DNA of 64,000 nucleotides from Nocardiopsis sp. YSL2 (GCF_030555055.1 NZ_JAMOAO010000001.1:5890001-5954000); one strand, 5' to 3'. Shown: positions 1-9,068, counted from the stretch's first letter. Notes: generated from the letters alone by a model not told the origin. Made by a program: numbers and translations.

Positions 1-753
1 CCGGGACTCGGTCACCTCGCTGAGCTCGGCGCGCAGCTCCTCCCTCGGCGGGCCGACCAGCAGGGCCCGGGCGACCAGCGCGTGCCCCTGGGACAGGATC
101 CCGGCGGCGTACAGCAGCACGGCCAGGGCCAGGGGGCTGAGGAGCGTCAGAGGAAGGGCCTGGTCCGCCGTGGCGGCGGTGTAGGGCCCGAAGGAGAGGA
201 CCGTGCCCGGGCGCTCCTCGACCAGCAGAGGCGCCAGCGCCATCACCGCTCCCAGGAGGGCGGTCCAGGCCAGGACGTTCAGCACGAGCACGCCGATCGG
301 CATCACCAGGAACAGGTAGGCGACCTCGCGCCAGGTGGCGCTCTCGGTGTAGCGCGTGCGGACCCACCCCCACAGGCCGGGCGGCGGTGTCCGGTGGCCG
401 CTCGTGACCGATCCGCTGGACACGAACGGAAGGCGGCGGCGTTCCAGTGCGGCCAGGGGCAGGGCGATCAGCGGGGAGAGGCCGGCGATCATGACCAGGC
501 CGACGAGGAAGCCGGCGGTGGCCGGGGCTCCGATCTCCATCGTGTCCCACGGGGCACTGGCCATCTTGCCCAGGACCAGCGCCCAGGGCACGTACACGGG
601 CGCGGCCACCACGATGGCGGCGAGGCCGATGACGGCGGTGAGCCCGGAGTGGAACAGAGCCTTCCAGGGCCAGGCGGTGAGGAGGAAGCGTGGTCGGGCC
701 AGGGCCTGGGCGAGGGTCCGTGGCCGTACTGGAGCGGCGTCGGTGGTGGTCAT
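1..753 (-). CDS. Sensor histidine kinase, N-terminal sensor domain (truncated by window edge)
   Basis: The reading frame is open from an ATG at 753 down to base 1, giving 251 codons with no stop. The protein starts MTTTDAAPVRPRTLAQALAR and has four hydrophobic segments at about residues 35-60, 75-100, 150-175 and 195-220. This is the layout of the putative-sensor domain (PF13796) that precedes the HisKA_3/HATPase_c kinase in actinobacterial NarL-type two-component systems. The last residues visible (EELRAELSEVTESR) look like the linker just before the dimerisation/phosphoacceptor helix, so the catalytic half lies outside the window. A response regulator gene probably follows beyond base 1. 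The family assignment is inferred from the membrane layout and linker; the kinase motifs themselves cannot be seen. Confidence 0.75.
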   Translation of the reverse strand, partial: MTTTDAAPVRPRTLAQALARPRFLLTAWPWKALFHSGLTAVIGLAAIVVAAPVYVPWALVLGKMASAPWDTMEIGAPATAGFLVGLVMIAGLSPLIALPLAALERRRLPFVSSGSVTSGHRTPPPGLWGWVRTRYTESATWREVAYLFLVMPIGVLVLNVLAWTALLGAVMALAPLLVEERPGTVLSFGPYTAATADQALPLTLLSPLALAVLLYAAGILSQGHALVARALLVGPPREELRAELSEVTESR

Positions 754-934
754 GCTCCCAAGCTAGACAGCTCGGCGGGCGCCCGAAATCGGCCGTACCC
801 GAGGATCGGTGGTAGGGCGGGGCCTACCACGGGGCGGTGCGGGCCCGGGGCACCGGCCGACCGGCTCCGGGCTCGCCGGGTCCGCGCGCGCCGTACTCGC
901 CGGGTCCGCGCGCGGACGTGCCTGTTCAGCGCTA

Positions 935-940
935 TAGGGT
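935..940 (+). promoter_or_regulatory. -10 element of a probable leaderless purB promoter
   Basis: TAGGGT (within TATAGGGT) ends 8 bases before the purB GTG and no Shine-Dalgarno sequence lies between. This spacing fits an actinobacterial leaderless transcript starting at or next to the start codon. No convincing -35 is visible. Confidence 0.45.
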
Positions 941-948
941 GGTGCGAC

Positions 949-2379
949 GTGAGTGCGAAACCGCTGATCCCCGATGTCCTGGCAGCCCGCTACGCGTCCG
1001 CGGAGCTGACCCGCCTGTGGTCCCCCGAGTACAAGGTGGTCGCCGAGCGGCGGCTGTGGCTGGCCGTACTGCGCGCCCAAGCGCGTCTGGGCGTGGACGT
1101 GCCCGCCGGTGTGGTGGAGGACTACGAGAAGGTCCTGGACCAGGTGGACCTGGCCTCCATCGCCGAGCGCGAGAAGGTCACCCGCCACGACGTCAAGGCC
1201 CGCATCGAGGAGTTCAACGCCCTCGCCGGGCACGAGCACGTCCACAAGGGCATGACCTCGCGCGACCTGACGGAGAACGTCGAACAGCTCCAGGTGCGCG
1301 ACAGTCTGCTGCTGGTGCGCGACCGCGTGACCGCGCTGCTGGCGCGCCTGGGCCGGCTCTCCGCCGAGTACGGCGAGACGGTCATGGCCGGGCGCTCGCA
1401 CAACGTGGCGGCTCAGGCCACCACGCTCGGCAAGCGGTTCGCCTCGATCGCCGACGAGGTGCTGGTCGCCCACGGCCGGCTGGAGGAGCTCATCGCCCGG
1501 TACCCGCTGCGCGGGATCAAGGGCCCGGTGGGCACCGCCCAGGACATGCTGGACCTGCTGGGCGGCGACCGCGCCGCGCTGGCGTCGCTGGAGGACGAGG
1601 TCGCCGCGCACCTCGGGTTCGAGCACCGGTTCACCAGCGTGGGCCAGGTCTACCCGCGCTCGTTGGACTTCGAGGTGCTCACCGCGCTCGTGCAACTGGC
1701 CGCGGGTCCGTCGTCGCTGGCCAAGACCATTCGCCTGATGGCCGGTCACGAGCTGGTGACCGAGGGCTTCGCCGAGGGCCAGGTCGGGTCGTCGGCGATG
1801 CCGCACAAGATGAACACGCGCTCGTGCGAGCGGGTGAACGGGCTGACCGTGATCCTGCGCGGGTACGCCTCCATGGCCGGTGAGCTGGCGGGCGACCAGT
1901 GGAACGAGGGCGACGTGTCGTGCTCGGTGGTGCGCCGGGTGGCACTGCCCGACGCGTTCTTCGCCTTCGACGGCCTCGTGGAGACGATGCTGACGGTGCT
2001 GGACGAGTTCGGCGCCTTCCCCGCGGTGGTCTCGGCCGAGCTGGACCGCTACCTGCCGTTCCTGGCCACCACGAAGATGCTGATGGCGGCCGTGCGGGCG
2101 GGTGTGGGCCGCGAGACCGCGCACGAACTGATCAAGGAGCACGCGGTGGGCTCGGCCCTGGCCATGCGCCAGGAGGGCACGGGCAACCGGCTGCTCGACC
2201 GGCTGGCCGAGGACGAGCGCTTCCCCCTGGACCGGGCCGAGCTGGACGCCCTGCTGGCCGACCGGATCACGTTCACGGGCGCGGCCGCGGACCAGGTCGG
2301 GGCGGTGGTGTCGCGGATCGACGCGATCACGGCCCTGCGCCCGCAGGCCGCCGCCTACTCTCCCGGTTCGATCCTGTAG
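949..2379 (+). CDS. purB: Adenylosuccinate lyase
   Basis: A 476-residue cytoplasmic enzyme of the fumarase/aspartase superfamily. It removes fumarate from SAICAR and from adenylosuccinate, at two steps of purine synthesis. The protein begins (M)SAKPLIPDVLAARYASAEL, and the length is normal for the family. The superfamily signature GSSAMPHKMNTRSCERV is near residues 280-296 and holds the catalytic serine loop. The MTSRDLTENVEQLQ and AGRSHNVAAQATT segments form the other two conserved regions, including the general-acid histidine of the SHN motif. The frame stays open far upstream of the start, but that part has no family similarity. GTG 949 is chosen because it matches the family N-terminus and sits right after a TAGGGT -10 element. 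The gene stands alone and converges on the subtilase gene. Confidence 0.95.
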   Translation: MSAKPLIPDVLAARYASAELTRLWSPEYKVVAERRLWLAVLRAQARLGVDVPAGVVEDYEKVLDQVDLASIAEREKVTRHDVKARIEEFNALAGHEHVHKGMTSRDLTENVEQLQVRDSLLLVRDRVTALLARLGRLSAEYGETVMAGRSHNVAAQATTLGKRFASIADEVLVAHGRLEELIARYPLRGIKGPVGTAQDMLDLLGGDRAALASLEDEVAAHLGFEHRFTSVGQVYPRSLDFEVLTALVQLAAGPSSLAKTIRLMAGHELVTEGFAEGQVGSSAMPHKMNTRSCERVNGLTVILRGYASMAGELAGDQWNEGDVSCSVVRRVALPDAFFAFDGLVETMLTVLDEFGAFPAVVSAELDRYLPFLATTKMLMAAVRAGVGRETAHELIKEHAVGSALAMRQEGTGNRLLDRLAEDERFPLDRAELDALLADRITFTGAAADQVGAVVSRIDAITALRPQAAAYSPGSIL

Positions 2380-2489
2380 GGCCTGTGGGCCCGGCGCCCG
2401 GACAGTGGGCCGCGGTCCCGGTCGGTGGTCATCGGCCCGGGCCCGGGGGGCGGTAGTACGCGCTCCCGGGCCCTCGTGCCGGGGGACGG

Positions 2490-3695
2490 TCAGGGAGCGC
2501 GGACCACGCCCACGCCCCGGTCGGCGGTCTCCACGCCCGGGGCGATGGAGCCGGTGTCGGCGTGGGCGATCAGCCGCGCGGTCACGGTCGCGGCCGTGTG
2601 CGGCACGGGTTCGGCCAGGACCCGCTCCCACCACAGCGCCGCCGCGCCCGCCACGTGCGGGCAGGCCATACTGGTGCCGTTCAAGCTGACGAGTCCGCCG
2701 CCGTTGCGGGCGGACAGGATTCCCACACCCGGCGCGCTGATCTGCGGGAAGGTGTTGGAGAACGGGGCGATGGCCAGACCCTGGTCACCCTGGGCCAGTG
2801 CCCCGACCGACACCACTCCCTCGGCGGCGGCCGGCAGGGAGACCGCGATCTCGTAGTCGGGGTCGAGGCCCCGTCGGCTCTCGTTGCCCGCGGCCGCCAC
2901 GACGACCGTGTCCTGGCCGAAGGCCGCGCGTGCCCGGAGCAGGTCCATGAGCGCGTCGAACAACCGCAGGTTCGCGCGGTAGGCCTCCAGGGCGGAGGAC
3001 GTGGCCAGGTCGACGGGCCACCCCTGCGCCACCAGGCGGTCCACCAGGCCGGGGAAGTCGTAGCCCAGCGACATCGACACCACGTGCGCGCCCTCGCCGG
3101 CCGCCCACTGGACCCCCTTGAGGAGCATGTCGGAGTCGCCGGAGCCCTGGTCGTCGAGGACCTTGGCGATGAGGCCGCGAGACACGCCCGGCGCGACGCC
3201 GATCCTGGTCCCCTCCACGTCCCGGCCGAACACGGTCCCAGCGGTGTGGGTGCCGTGCCCCTGGCGGTCGCCGTCGCCGTCGCCGGTGAAGTCCCGCTGG
3301 ACGAGCTCCATGTCGGCGAAGGCGGGGTGGTCGGCGTCCACGCCCGTGTCCAGGACGGCCACGCTCACCCCGGCACCGGTGAACCGCGAGTCGAGGGCGC
3401 CCACGGCGTCGACGCCCCAGGTGTGGCCGTCCTCGGCGGCGGGTCCGGCCTCGTCCGCGAGCGGGACGGGGGCGATGAGGCGGGTGGGCATGACGGGGGC
3501 GACCGCGCGGACCCTGGGGTCGTGCGCGGCCTCCTCCAGGTCGTGCTTGTCCATGTCCACGACCTCGATGTCCGGCTCGGCGGCCAGATCCTCGGCCAGT
3601 GAGCGCCGGACGCCGCCGGGCAGCCGGCCGAGGTCGAAGGGACCCGTGGTGCTGGGAGCACCCAGGTCGCGCAGGACGGAGCACTTCTGGCGCAT
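2490..3695 (-). CDS. S8-family (subtilisin-like) serine peptidase
   Basis: A 401-residue protein with a complete subtilisin triad: Asp116 in VAVLDTGVD, His147 in GHGTHTAGT, and Ser342 in NGTSMACPHVAGAA. The oxyanion Asn271 lies in VVAAAGNES. Residues 1-95 look like a short inhibitor-type pro-region ending before GAGVSVAVLD. No hydrophobic signal peptide is visible, because the N-terminus (MRQKCSVLRDLGAPSTTGPF) is polar. The mature enzyme would therefore be cytosolic or exported by another route. A roughly 45-residue insertion (about residues 213-258) lies between the His and Asn blocks. The start is the ATG at 3695, with no in-frame alternative that adds a signal sequence. It converges on purB and diverges from the small membrane protein gene. 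Substrate unknown. Confidence 0.85.
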   Translation of the reverse strand: MRQKCSVLRDLGAPSTTGPFDLGRLPGGVRRSLAEDLAAEPDIEVVDMDKHDLEEAAHDPRVRAVAPVMPTRLIAPVPLADEAGPAAEDGHTWGVDAVGALDSRFTGAGVSVAVLDTGVDADHPAFADMELVQRDFTGDGDGDRQGHGTHTAGTVFGRDVEGTRIGVAPGVSRGLIAKVLDDQGSGDSDMLLKGVQWAAGEGAHVVSMSLGYDFPGLVDRLVAQGWPVDLATSSALEAYRANLRLFDALMDLLRARAAFGQDTVVVAAAGNESRRGLDPDYEIAVSLPAAAEGVVSVGALAQGDQGLAIAPFSNTFPQISAPGVGILSARNGGGLVSLNGTSMACPHVAGAAALWWERVLAEPVPHTAATVTARLIAHADTGSIAPGVETADRGVGVVRAP

Positions 3696-3913
3696 GGCGA
3701 CTCCTGATCGTCAGACGGGGCGACCCGGCACCGGCGCTGGGCCGCTCCCTTGGACTACACCTGCCCCGCCACCGCGACCAGTATCCTCCGGGCCACAACT
3801 CGGTCACCCTGTGTGTCTATGACGCAGCTCACGACCAATTACAGTCGTAGCGAAAGTGAACACCGATTACGGTAGTGGTGACCGGAGCACCCACCCGACC
3901 CCCCGGAGCCACC

Positions 3914-4096
3914 ATGGTCGACCCCTCCGCCTTCGGCACCGCCCTGTGGACGGTCGCCATCGCCGCCGCGCTCATCGTCGCCCTCAGCCTCGCGGCGCTC
4001 TCCGACATGGCCATGCGCCGCCGTGAGGACCGCGCCGCCCCCGAGCGCGCGTCCGCCGCCTCCCACGCGCGCCACGACCCGAACGGCACGCCTTAG
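3914..4096 (+). CDS. Small single-pass membrane protein, unknown function
   Basis: A 60-residue protein starting MVDPSAFGTALWTVAIAAAL. One strongly hydrophobic segment (about residues 7-30) is followed by a charged arginine-rich cytoplasmic tail with MRRREDR. ATG 3914 is preferred over the upstream in-frame GTG at 3875 because GGAG lies 6 bases before it. It resembles many unnamed actinobacterial membrane miniproteins, and no domain is recognised. It diverges from the subtilase gene (218-bp gap) and converges on the dehydratase gene. Confidence 0.5.
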   Translation: MVDPSAFGTALWTVAIAAALIVALSLAALSDMAMRRREDRAAPERASAASHARHDPNGTP

Positions 4097-4290
4097 TCCG
4101 TGTCCGGCGGAGGCCGCCCGTCACGTGCGGCTTCCGCGGTGGTGCCCGCGCGCGGCCGGAGAAGGAGTCCCCCTCCCGTCCGGGCTTCGCCGTGATCGCG
4201 CAGCGGGTCCCGGCCGGCGCGGCGACCGATGGGGACGAGGCGGGAGTGCCGCCGGTGCGACGCGCAGCGGGACAGGTACCCGTCGGCCGC

Positions 4291-5253
4291 TCAGTGGCCC
4301 GCCACCAGGCGGGCGAACAGCTCGGGGTCGAGGTTGCCGCCCGAGAGCACCGCGACCGTGGCCTCCGCCCGCCCGGGGACGGTCGGCACCCGGCCCGAGA
4401 GCAGGGCCGCGGCGGCCAGTGCCCCGCTGGGCTCGGCCACCAGGCGCGCGCCGTGGGCCAGCGCGGCCACCGCGCGGGCGATCTCGTCCTCGGTCACCGT
4501 CACGATGTCGTCCAGGCGGGCCGACAGGTGGGCGAACGTGCGGGGCGACAGGCACACCCGCACCCCGTCGGCCATCGTGCGGTAGGTCCGTTCCGGCGGC
4601 CAGGCCACCAGGAGCCCGGCCCTCAGGCTCTCGGCCGCGTCGGCGGCCAGCTCGGGCTCGACGCCCACCACCCGGACGCTTCCGGGGTGGACGGCCGAGA
4701 CCGCCGTGGCCACCCCGGACGCCAGTCCTCCCCCGCCGACGGGCACGACGATCGTGGTGACCTCGGGCGACTGCTCCAGGATCTCCAGTCCCACCGTGCC
4801 CTGCCCGGCGATCACGCGGTCGTCGTCGAAGGGCGGCACCAGCGCCATCCCCTCGTCGCGTTCCAGACCCCGCGCCACCTCCTCGCGTTCGGCCGCGGAC
4901 GCCATGACCACGCGGGCGCCCCAGGCCCGCATCCGGTCCACCTTCACCTTGGGCGCGCCCTCGGGGACGACGACGGTGCACGGCACCCCCCGGGCGCGTG
5001 CGGCGTAGGCCAGGGCCTGGCCGTGGTTGCCGGAGGAGTGGGTGACCACGCCCCCGCGCCGCTGGTCGGCATCGATCAGCGCCACCGCGTTGGCGGCGCC
5101 GCGCAGCTTGAACGCGCCCGTGGGCTGCAGGCTCTCGGGCTTGAGCAGGAAGGGCGGGCCGCCGACCGGCCCCGCGGTCAGGGGGGTGCGCACGACCGTC
5201 CCCTCGATCCGGGCGGCGGCGGAGCGGACGTCGTCGACAGTGACCAGTTCCAT
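4291..5253 (-). CDS. Threonine/serine dehydratase-like PLP enzyme
   Basis: A 320-residue fold-type II pyridoxal-phosphate enzyme, most similar to catabolic threonine ammonia-lyases and serine racemase/dehydratases. These convert threonine or serine to a 2-oxo acid and ammonia. The PLP lysine is Lys49 in TGAFKLRGA. The substrate loop SSGNHG is at 73-78 and the phosphate-binding glycine loop VGGGGLASG is near 172-180. It lacks the C-terminal ACT regulatory domain of biosynthetic IlvA, so allosteric control by isoleucine is not expected. The start is the ATG at 5253. It diverges from the flavin-reductase-fold gene with only 40 bases between the starts. The exact substrate cannot be fixed from sequence. 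Confidence 0.85.
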   Translation of the reverse strand: MELVTVDDVRSAAARIEGTVVRTPLTAGPVGGPPFLLKPESLQPTGAFKLRGAANAVALIDADQRRGGVVTHSSGNHGQALAYAARARGVPCTVVVPEGAPKVKVDRMRAWGARVVMASAAEREEVARGLERDEGMALVPPFDDDRVIAGQGTVGLEILEQSPEVTTIVVPVGGGGLASGVATAVSAVHPGSVRVVGVEPELAADAAESLRAGLLVAWPPERTYRTMADGVRVCLSPRTFAHLSARLDDIVTVTEDEIARAVAALAHGARLVAEPSGALAAAALLSGRVPTVPGRAEATVAVLSGGNLDPELFARLVAGH

Positions 5254-5293
5254 GGCGCGAGTATGCCCCCGCCCCGGTGCGGCACACGGGACA

Positions 5294-5896
5294 ATGGAAC
5301 CGATGCGTACCGAACGAACTCCCGAGGACCTGCCCGGCCGCGCCTTCTACCAGCTGCTCACGGCCGTGGTGGTACCGCGCCCGATCGCGTGGGTCTCCAC
5401 CACGTCCGCCGCGGGCGTGGACAACCTCGCCCCGCACTCCTTCTTCACGATCGCCTGCACCGAACCGCCGATCGTGCAGTTCACCTCGGTGGGGCGCAAG
5501 GACTCCCTGCGCAACGCCGAGGAGACAGGGGAGTTCGTGGTGAACCTGGCGCCCGAACCGCTCCAGGAGGCGGTCAACGCGACCGGCACGCCCTTTCCGC
5601 CGCAGGTCAGCGAATTCGACCGGGCGGGGATCGAACGCGAGCCGAGCGCGGCCGTCAAGCCGCCGCGCGTGGCCGCCTCCCCGGTGGCGCTGGAGTGCAC
5701 CCTGCACTCCACGCTGTGCCTGGGCGACTCCACGGTCGTGTTCGGCCGCGTGGTGCACGTGGCCCTGGACGAGGACGTGCTGGTGGACGGCCATCCGGAG
5801 GTGACCCGGCTGCGGCCGCTGGCGCGCCTGGGCCGCAACGAATGGTCGACACTGGGCGAGGTCCGGGCCCTCGACCGCGTTCCCTACACCCCGTAG
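5294..5896 (+). CDS. Flavin reductase-like domain protein (FMN-binding split barrel)
   Basis: A 200-residue single-domain protein of the flavin reductase / DIM6-NTAB family. The typical features run in order: a VVPRPIAWVSTTSAAGVDNLAPHS segment near residues 28-51, FTSVGRKDS near 66-74, and TGEFVVNLA near 82-90. These contact FMN in the split-barrel fold. Such proteins either reduce flavin with NAD(P)H or act as FMN-dependent oxidoreductases, and the sequence does not decide which. The start may be ATG 5294 or ATG 5303. Neither has a good Shine-Dalgarno, and an upstream extension of the frame overlaps the divergent dehydratase and is rejected. A strong hairpin at 5898-5961 follows. Confidence 0.75.
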   Translation: MEPMRTERTPEDLPGRAFYQLLTAVVVPRPIAWVSTTSAAGVDNLAPHSFFTIACTEPPIVQFTSVGRKDSLRNAEETGEFVVNLAPEPLQEAVNATGTPFPPQVSEFDRAGIEREPSAAVKPPRVAASPVALECTLHSTLCLGDSTVVFGRVVHVALDEDVLVDGHPEVTRLRPLARLGRNEWSTLGEVRALDRVPYTP

Positions 5897-5897
5897 C

Positions 5898-5961
5898 CGG
5901 ACGGGCCGGGTACCGGCTCCGTGTCGCCCCCGTGGCGGCCTCGGAGCCGGCCCGGCGTCCG
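5898..5961. terminator. Long imperfect hairpin between convergent genes
   Basis: CCGGCTCC/GGAGCCGG forms the inner stem. It is extended by GCCGGG/CCCGGC across a two-base bulge and then by CGGAC/GTCCG. The hairpin sits directly after the flavin reductase gene and before the end of narI, so it can serve both strands. There is no U-tract, as is common in high-GC actinobacteria. Confidence 0.5.
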
Positions 5962-5968
5962 CATCGTG

Positions 5969-6706
5969 TCACTCCCATCCGCGGCGCGCGGGCCGGGTCC
6001 GGGACCGCGTGGAGTGTCCGCGCGAGCGGTAGACCACGTAGGGCCGGAACAGGTAGCCCACGGGCGCGGTGAAGGCATGCACCAGGCGCGTGAACGGGAA
6101 GAGGGTGAACAGGGTCAGCCCGAAGAGCACGTGGATCTTGAACGCCGGAGTCGCGGCGCTCATCGCCGTCACGTCGGGGTCGAGCGTGAACAGGCTCCGG
6201 AACCACAACGAGACGGTCTCCCGGTAGTCGTGGCCGTGCCCCCCGGTCAGGTCGGCCCCGGCCGAGAGCACCGTCGTGGCCATCCCGGTGACGATCGCCA
6301 GCACCAGGACCAGGTACATCGCCTTGTCGTTGACGGTGGTGGCGCTGAACACCGGCCCGTTGACGCGCCGGCGGTAGATCAGCAGCGCGATGCCCGCCAG
6401 CGTGGCCGCGCCCGCGATCATGCCCAGGACGAGCGCGTTGACGTGGTAGAAGCCCTGCGAGACGCCGACCGCCTCGGTCCAGCTCTTGGGGATCACGAGC
6501 CCGATCACGTGCCCGATGATCACCACGAGCAGCCCGAAGTGGAACAGCGGGCTCGCCAGGCGCAGCAGCCGCGACTCGTGCAGTTGTGAGGAGCGCGTGG
6601 TCCAGCCGAACCGGTCGTAGCGGTACCGCCAGACGGTGCCGCCGACCAGGACGAGCACGACGAGGTAGGGCAGGACCGCCCACAGGAGGTGTTCGAGGGA
6701 GGTCAT
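5969..6706 (-). CDS. narI: Respiratory nitrate reductase, gamma subunit (cytochrome b)
   Basis: A 245-residue integral membrane protein with five hydrophobic segments. It oxidises menaquinol, carries two b-type haems and passes electrons to NarH on the inner membrane face. The haem-ligand histidines are visible in the second segment (PLFHFGLLVVIIGHVIGLVIP) and in a late segment (IHVLFGLTLFTLFPFTRLVHAF). The start is ATG 6706 (MTSLEHLLWAVLPYLVV), which overlaps the narJ stop in ATGA; a longer in-frame extension is arginine/glycine-rich narJ antiframe and is rejected. The length is slightly above that of E. coli NarI. It is the last gene of the narGHJI operon. Confidence 0.95.
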   Translation of the reverse strand: MTSLEHLLWAVLPYLVVLVLVGGTVWRYRYDRFGWTTRSSQLHESRLLRLASPLFHFGLLVVIIGHVIGLVIPKSWTEAVGVSQGFYHVNALVLGMIAGAATLAGIALLIYRRRVNGPVFSATTVNDKAMYLVLVLAIVTGMATTVLSAGADLTGGHGHDYRETVSLWFRSLFTLDPDVTAMSAATPAFKIHVLFGLTLFTLFPFTRLVHAFTAPVGYLFRPYVVYRSRGHSTRSRTRPARRGWE

Positions 6707-7353
6707 CGCCGCCCTCCCGGCATGCCGAGGTCGACCGGGCTGCCGTAGGCGTCCAGCCCCACGTCCTCGGCCGGCGGTCCGGCCATCGCCAGCCGCTCGA
6801 CCGCGGCCCGCTCCTCCTCGCCCGGCGGCGGCAGGGTCGCGCACACCGCGTCGGGTACGGCCGCGTACGGGGTGCCGTGCGCGTGCAGGGCCGCGCGCAG
6901 CAGCTCCAGTCCCGGCTGGAAGTGGCGGAGCAGCGCCGACCCGGTCGCGGCGTCGCCGCGGGCGGCGAACTCCAGCACCACCGCCAGGTGGTCGGGCAGC
7001 TCGCGGGCGTCCAGTTCCCAGCCGTGGGACCCGTAGACCTCCTTGAGCCGGGCCAGCGCGTGGCCCCGCCGACGGGTGTCGCCGTCGGTGTAGAAGGTCA
7101 GGTGCAGGGCGCGGCGGCGGCGCATGTCGAAGGTGTGCACGTAGTGCGCGCCCGCCTCCAGGGGGACGGTCCCCTCCAGGTGCCGAATGAGGTCGAGCAG
7201 GCCCCGGGCGGGGTCTCCGCCGGGCAGGTCCTCCAGTGCCGCGCGTACCAGGGGCAGGACCTCGTACAGCCCTTCGTCGGGGTAGCCGAGCAGGAGGGAG
7301 GCGGACTGGCGCAGCACGGCGTCGGTACGGGAGCCGACGGCGGTGGCGGTCAT
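6703..7353 (-). CDS. narJ: Nitrate reductase molybdenum cofactor assembly chaperone
   Basis: A 216-residue cytoplasmic chaperone of the NarJ/TorD family. It binds apo-NarG and allows molybdenum cofactor insertion before the NarGH complex docks on NarI. The family pattern is seen in LLGYPDEGLYEVLPL near residues 20-34, HYVHTFDMRRRRALHLTFYT near 70-89, and DHLAVVLEFAA near 115-125. The start is ATG 7353, overlapping the narH stop in ATGA. The gene also overlaps narI in ATGA, so all three are translationally coupled. Confidence 0.93.
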   Translation of the reverse strand: MTATAVGSRTDAVLRQSASLLLGYPDEGLYEVLPLVRAALEDLPGGDPARGLLDLIRHLEGTVPLEAGAHYVHTFDMRRRRALHLTFYTDGDTRRRGHALARLKEVYGSHGWELDARELPDHLAVVLEFAARGDAATGSALLRHFQPGLELLRAALHAHGTPYAAVPDAVCATLPPPGEEERAAVERLAMAGPPAEDVGLDAYGSPVDLGMPGGRR

Positions 7354-9068
7354 CGGGGGTGTCCTTTCGGGCCGGAGTCGGACGGCGGGAAGAGCCCGTC
7401 GGGCCTTCCCCTGCCGTCCCAGTTCAGGAGGTTGACGCGGCCGGCGAGGCCGGGGCCGGTCCGCTCGTCGCCCGCGGACTGCCGCTCCCGCAGGGCGTGG
7501 AAGGTCTCCACGGAGGCGGTTCCCTCGCGTCCGGAGGACTCCCCGAAGGGGCCCGAGGCGCCCATGCCCGGGCCGCCCTCGAAGTCGAGGCTGCAGCCGA
7601 TCTCCTCGATGACGCCGCGATCGGCCTCGTCCACGCCGTAGGCGGTGGGGATGACGTAGCGGTCGTCGTACTTGGCGATGGCCAGGAGCCGGTACATGTC
7701 CTCGATCTGGTCGCCGGTCATGCCGACCCCGGCGGCGATGGACTCGTCGCGCTCCTGGCCGAGGTTGATCCGGCGCATGTGGGAGCGCATGGCGGCCAGG
7801 CGCCGCAGGACGTCGGTCACCGGTGCGGTGTCGCCCGCGGTGAACAGTTCGGCCAGGTACTCGACGGGAATGCGCAGGGTGTCGATCGCGGCGAAGAGGT
7901 TGTCGGCGTCCTCTCCGTCGTGCCCGGTCTCGGAGAGGGCGTCCACCACCGGGGAGAGCGGCGGAATGTACCAGACCATGGGCATCGTACGGAACTCCGG
8001 GTGCAGCGGCAGGGCCACCCGGTGCCCCTTGGCCAGGGTGTAGACCGGGGAGCGCCGCGCGGACTCGATCCAGGAGTCGGGGATGCCCGCGCTCCTGGCC
8101 GCATCGCGCACCTCGGGGTCCTCGGGATCGAGCATGAGGTCGAGCTGGGCGGGGTAGAGGTCCTTCTCGTCCTCGACGGCGGCGGCCTCGCCGACCCGGT
8201 CGGCGTCGTAGAGGACGACGCCGAGGTAGCGCAGCCGGCCCACGCACGTCTCGGCGCACACCGTGGGCATCCCGACCTCGACGCGCGGGTAGCACATCGT
8301 GCACTTCTCGGCCTTGCCGGTCTTGTGGTTGAAGTAGACCTTCTTGTACGGGCAGGCCGTCACGCACATGCGCCAGCCGCGGCAGCGGTCCTGGTCGACC
8401 AGGACGATCCCGTCCTCGGTGCGCTTGTACATGGCTCCGCTCGGGCACGCCGACACGCACGTGGGGTTGAGGCAGTGCTCGCAGATGCGCGGCAGGTAGA
8501 ACATGAACGTCTGGTCGAAGGAGAACGTGATCTGGTCGCCGAGCCTGCGCACGATCGGGTCCTCGGACCCGGTCTCCTCGCCGCCGCCCAGGTTGTCGTC
8601 CCAGTTCGCGCTCCAGGCGATGTTCATCGGCTCGCCGCTGATGAGCGACCGGGGCCGGGCCACCGGCATGTCGTCGCTCAGGGGCGCCTTGATCAGGTTC
8701 TCGTAGTCGTAGGTCCAGGGCTCGTAGTAGTCCTGGAGGGAGGGCATGACGGGGTTGGCGAAGATCGTGGCGAGCCTGCTCAGCCGCCCGCCCGACCTCG
8801 GGACGAGGCGTCCGCGGGCGGTCCGGCGCCAGCCGCCCTTCCACTTGTCCTGGTCCTGGTAGGTGCGCGGGTAGCCCTGGCCGGGCCGGGTCTCAACGTT
8901 GTTGAACCAGGCGTACTCCACGCCGCTGCGGTTGGTCCACGCCTGTTTGCAGGTGACCGAGCAGGTGTGGCAGCCGATGCACTTGTCCAGGTTCATGACC
9001 ATGGCCACCTGCGCCATGACCCGGCCGATGCGGCGCCGTCCGCCCTGCTTGCGCTGGGTCCGTGCCAT
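7350..9068 (-). CDS. narH: Respiratory nitrate reductase, beta (iron-sulfur) subunit
   Basis: A 572-residue electron-transfer subunit. Its ferredoxin-like cysteine groups are visible: CIGCHTCSVTCKQAW near residues 31-45, CEHCLNPTCVSACP near 205-220, CRGWRMCVTACP near 240-251 and CTMC near 268-271. In the CRGWRMC group a tryptophan replaces one cysteine, the arrangement that gives the [3Fe-4S] cluster in NarH proteins. The protein takes electrons from NarI haem and passes them to NarG. The start is ATG 9068, overlapping the narG stop in TGATG. The early basic residues before the MAQVAMVMNLDKCIGCH segment are a short family-variable extension. The length is somewhat greater than E. coli NarH (about 512). 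Confidence 0.95.
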   Translation of the reverse strand: MARTQRKQGGRRRIGRVMAQVAMVMNLDKCIGCHTCSVTCKQAWTNRSGVEYAWFNNVETRPGQGYPRTYQDQDKWKGGWRRTARGRLVPRSGGRLSRLATIFANPVMPSLQDYYEPWTYDYENLIKAPLSDDMPVARPRSLISGEPMNIAWSANWDDNLGGGEETGSEDPIVRRLGDQITFSFDQTFMFYLPRICEHCLNPTCVSACPSGAMYKRTEDGIVLVDQDRCRGWRMCVTACPYKKVYFNHKTGKAEKCTMCYPRVEVGMPTVCAETCVGRLRYLGVVLYDADRVGEAAAVEDEKDLYPAQLDLMLDPEDPEVRDAARSAGIPDSWIESARRSPVYTLAKGHRVALPLHPEFRTMPMVWYIPPLSPVVDALSETGHDGEDADNLFAAIDTLRIPVEYLAELFTAGDTAPVTDVLRRLAAMRSHMRRINLGQERDESIAAGVGMTGDQIEDMYRLLAIAKYDDRYVIPTAYGVDEADRGVIEEIGCSLDFEGGPGMGASGPFGESSGREGTASVETFHALRERQSAGDERTGPGLAGRVNLLNWDGRGRPDGLFPPSDSGPKGHPR

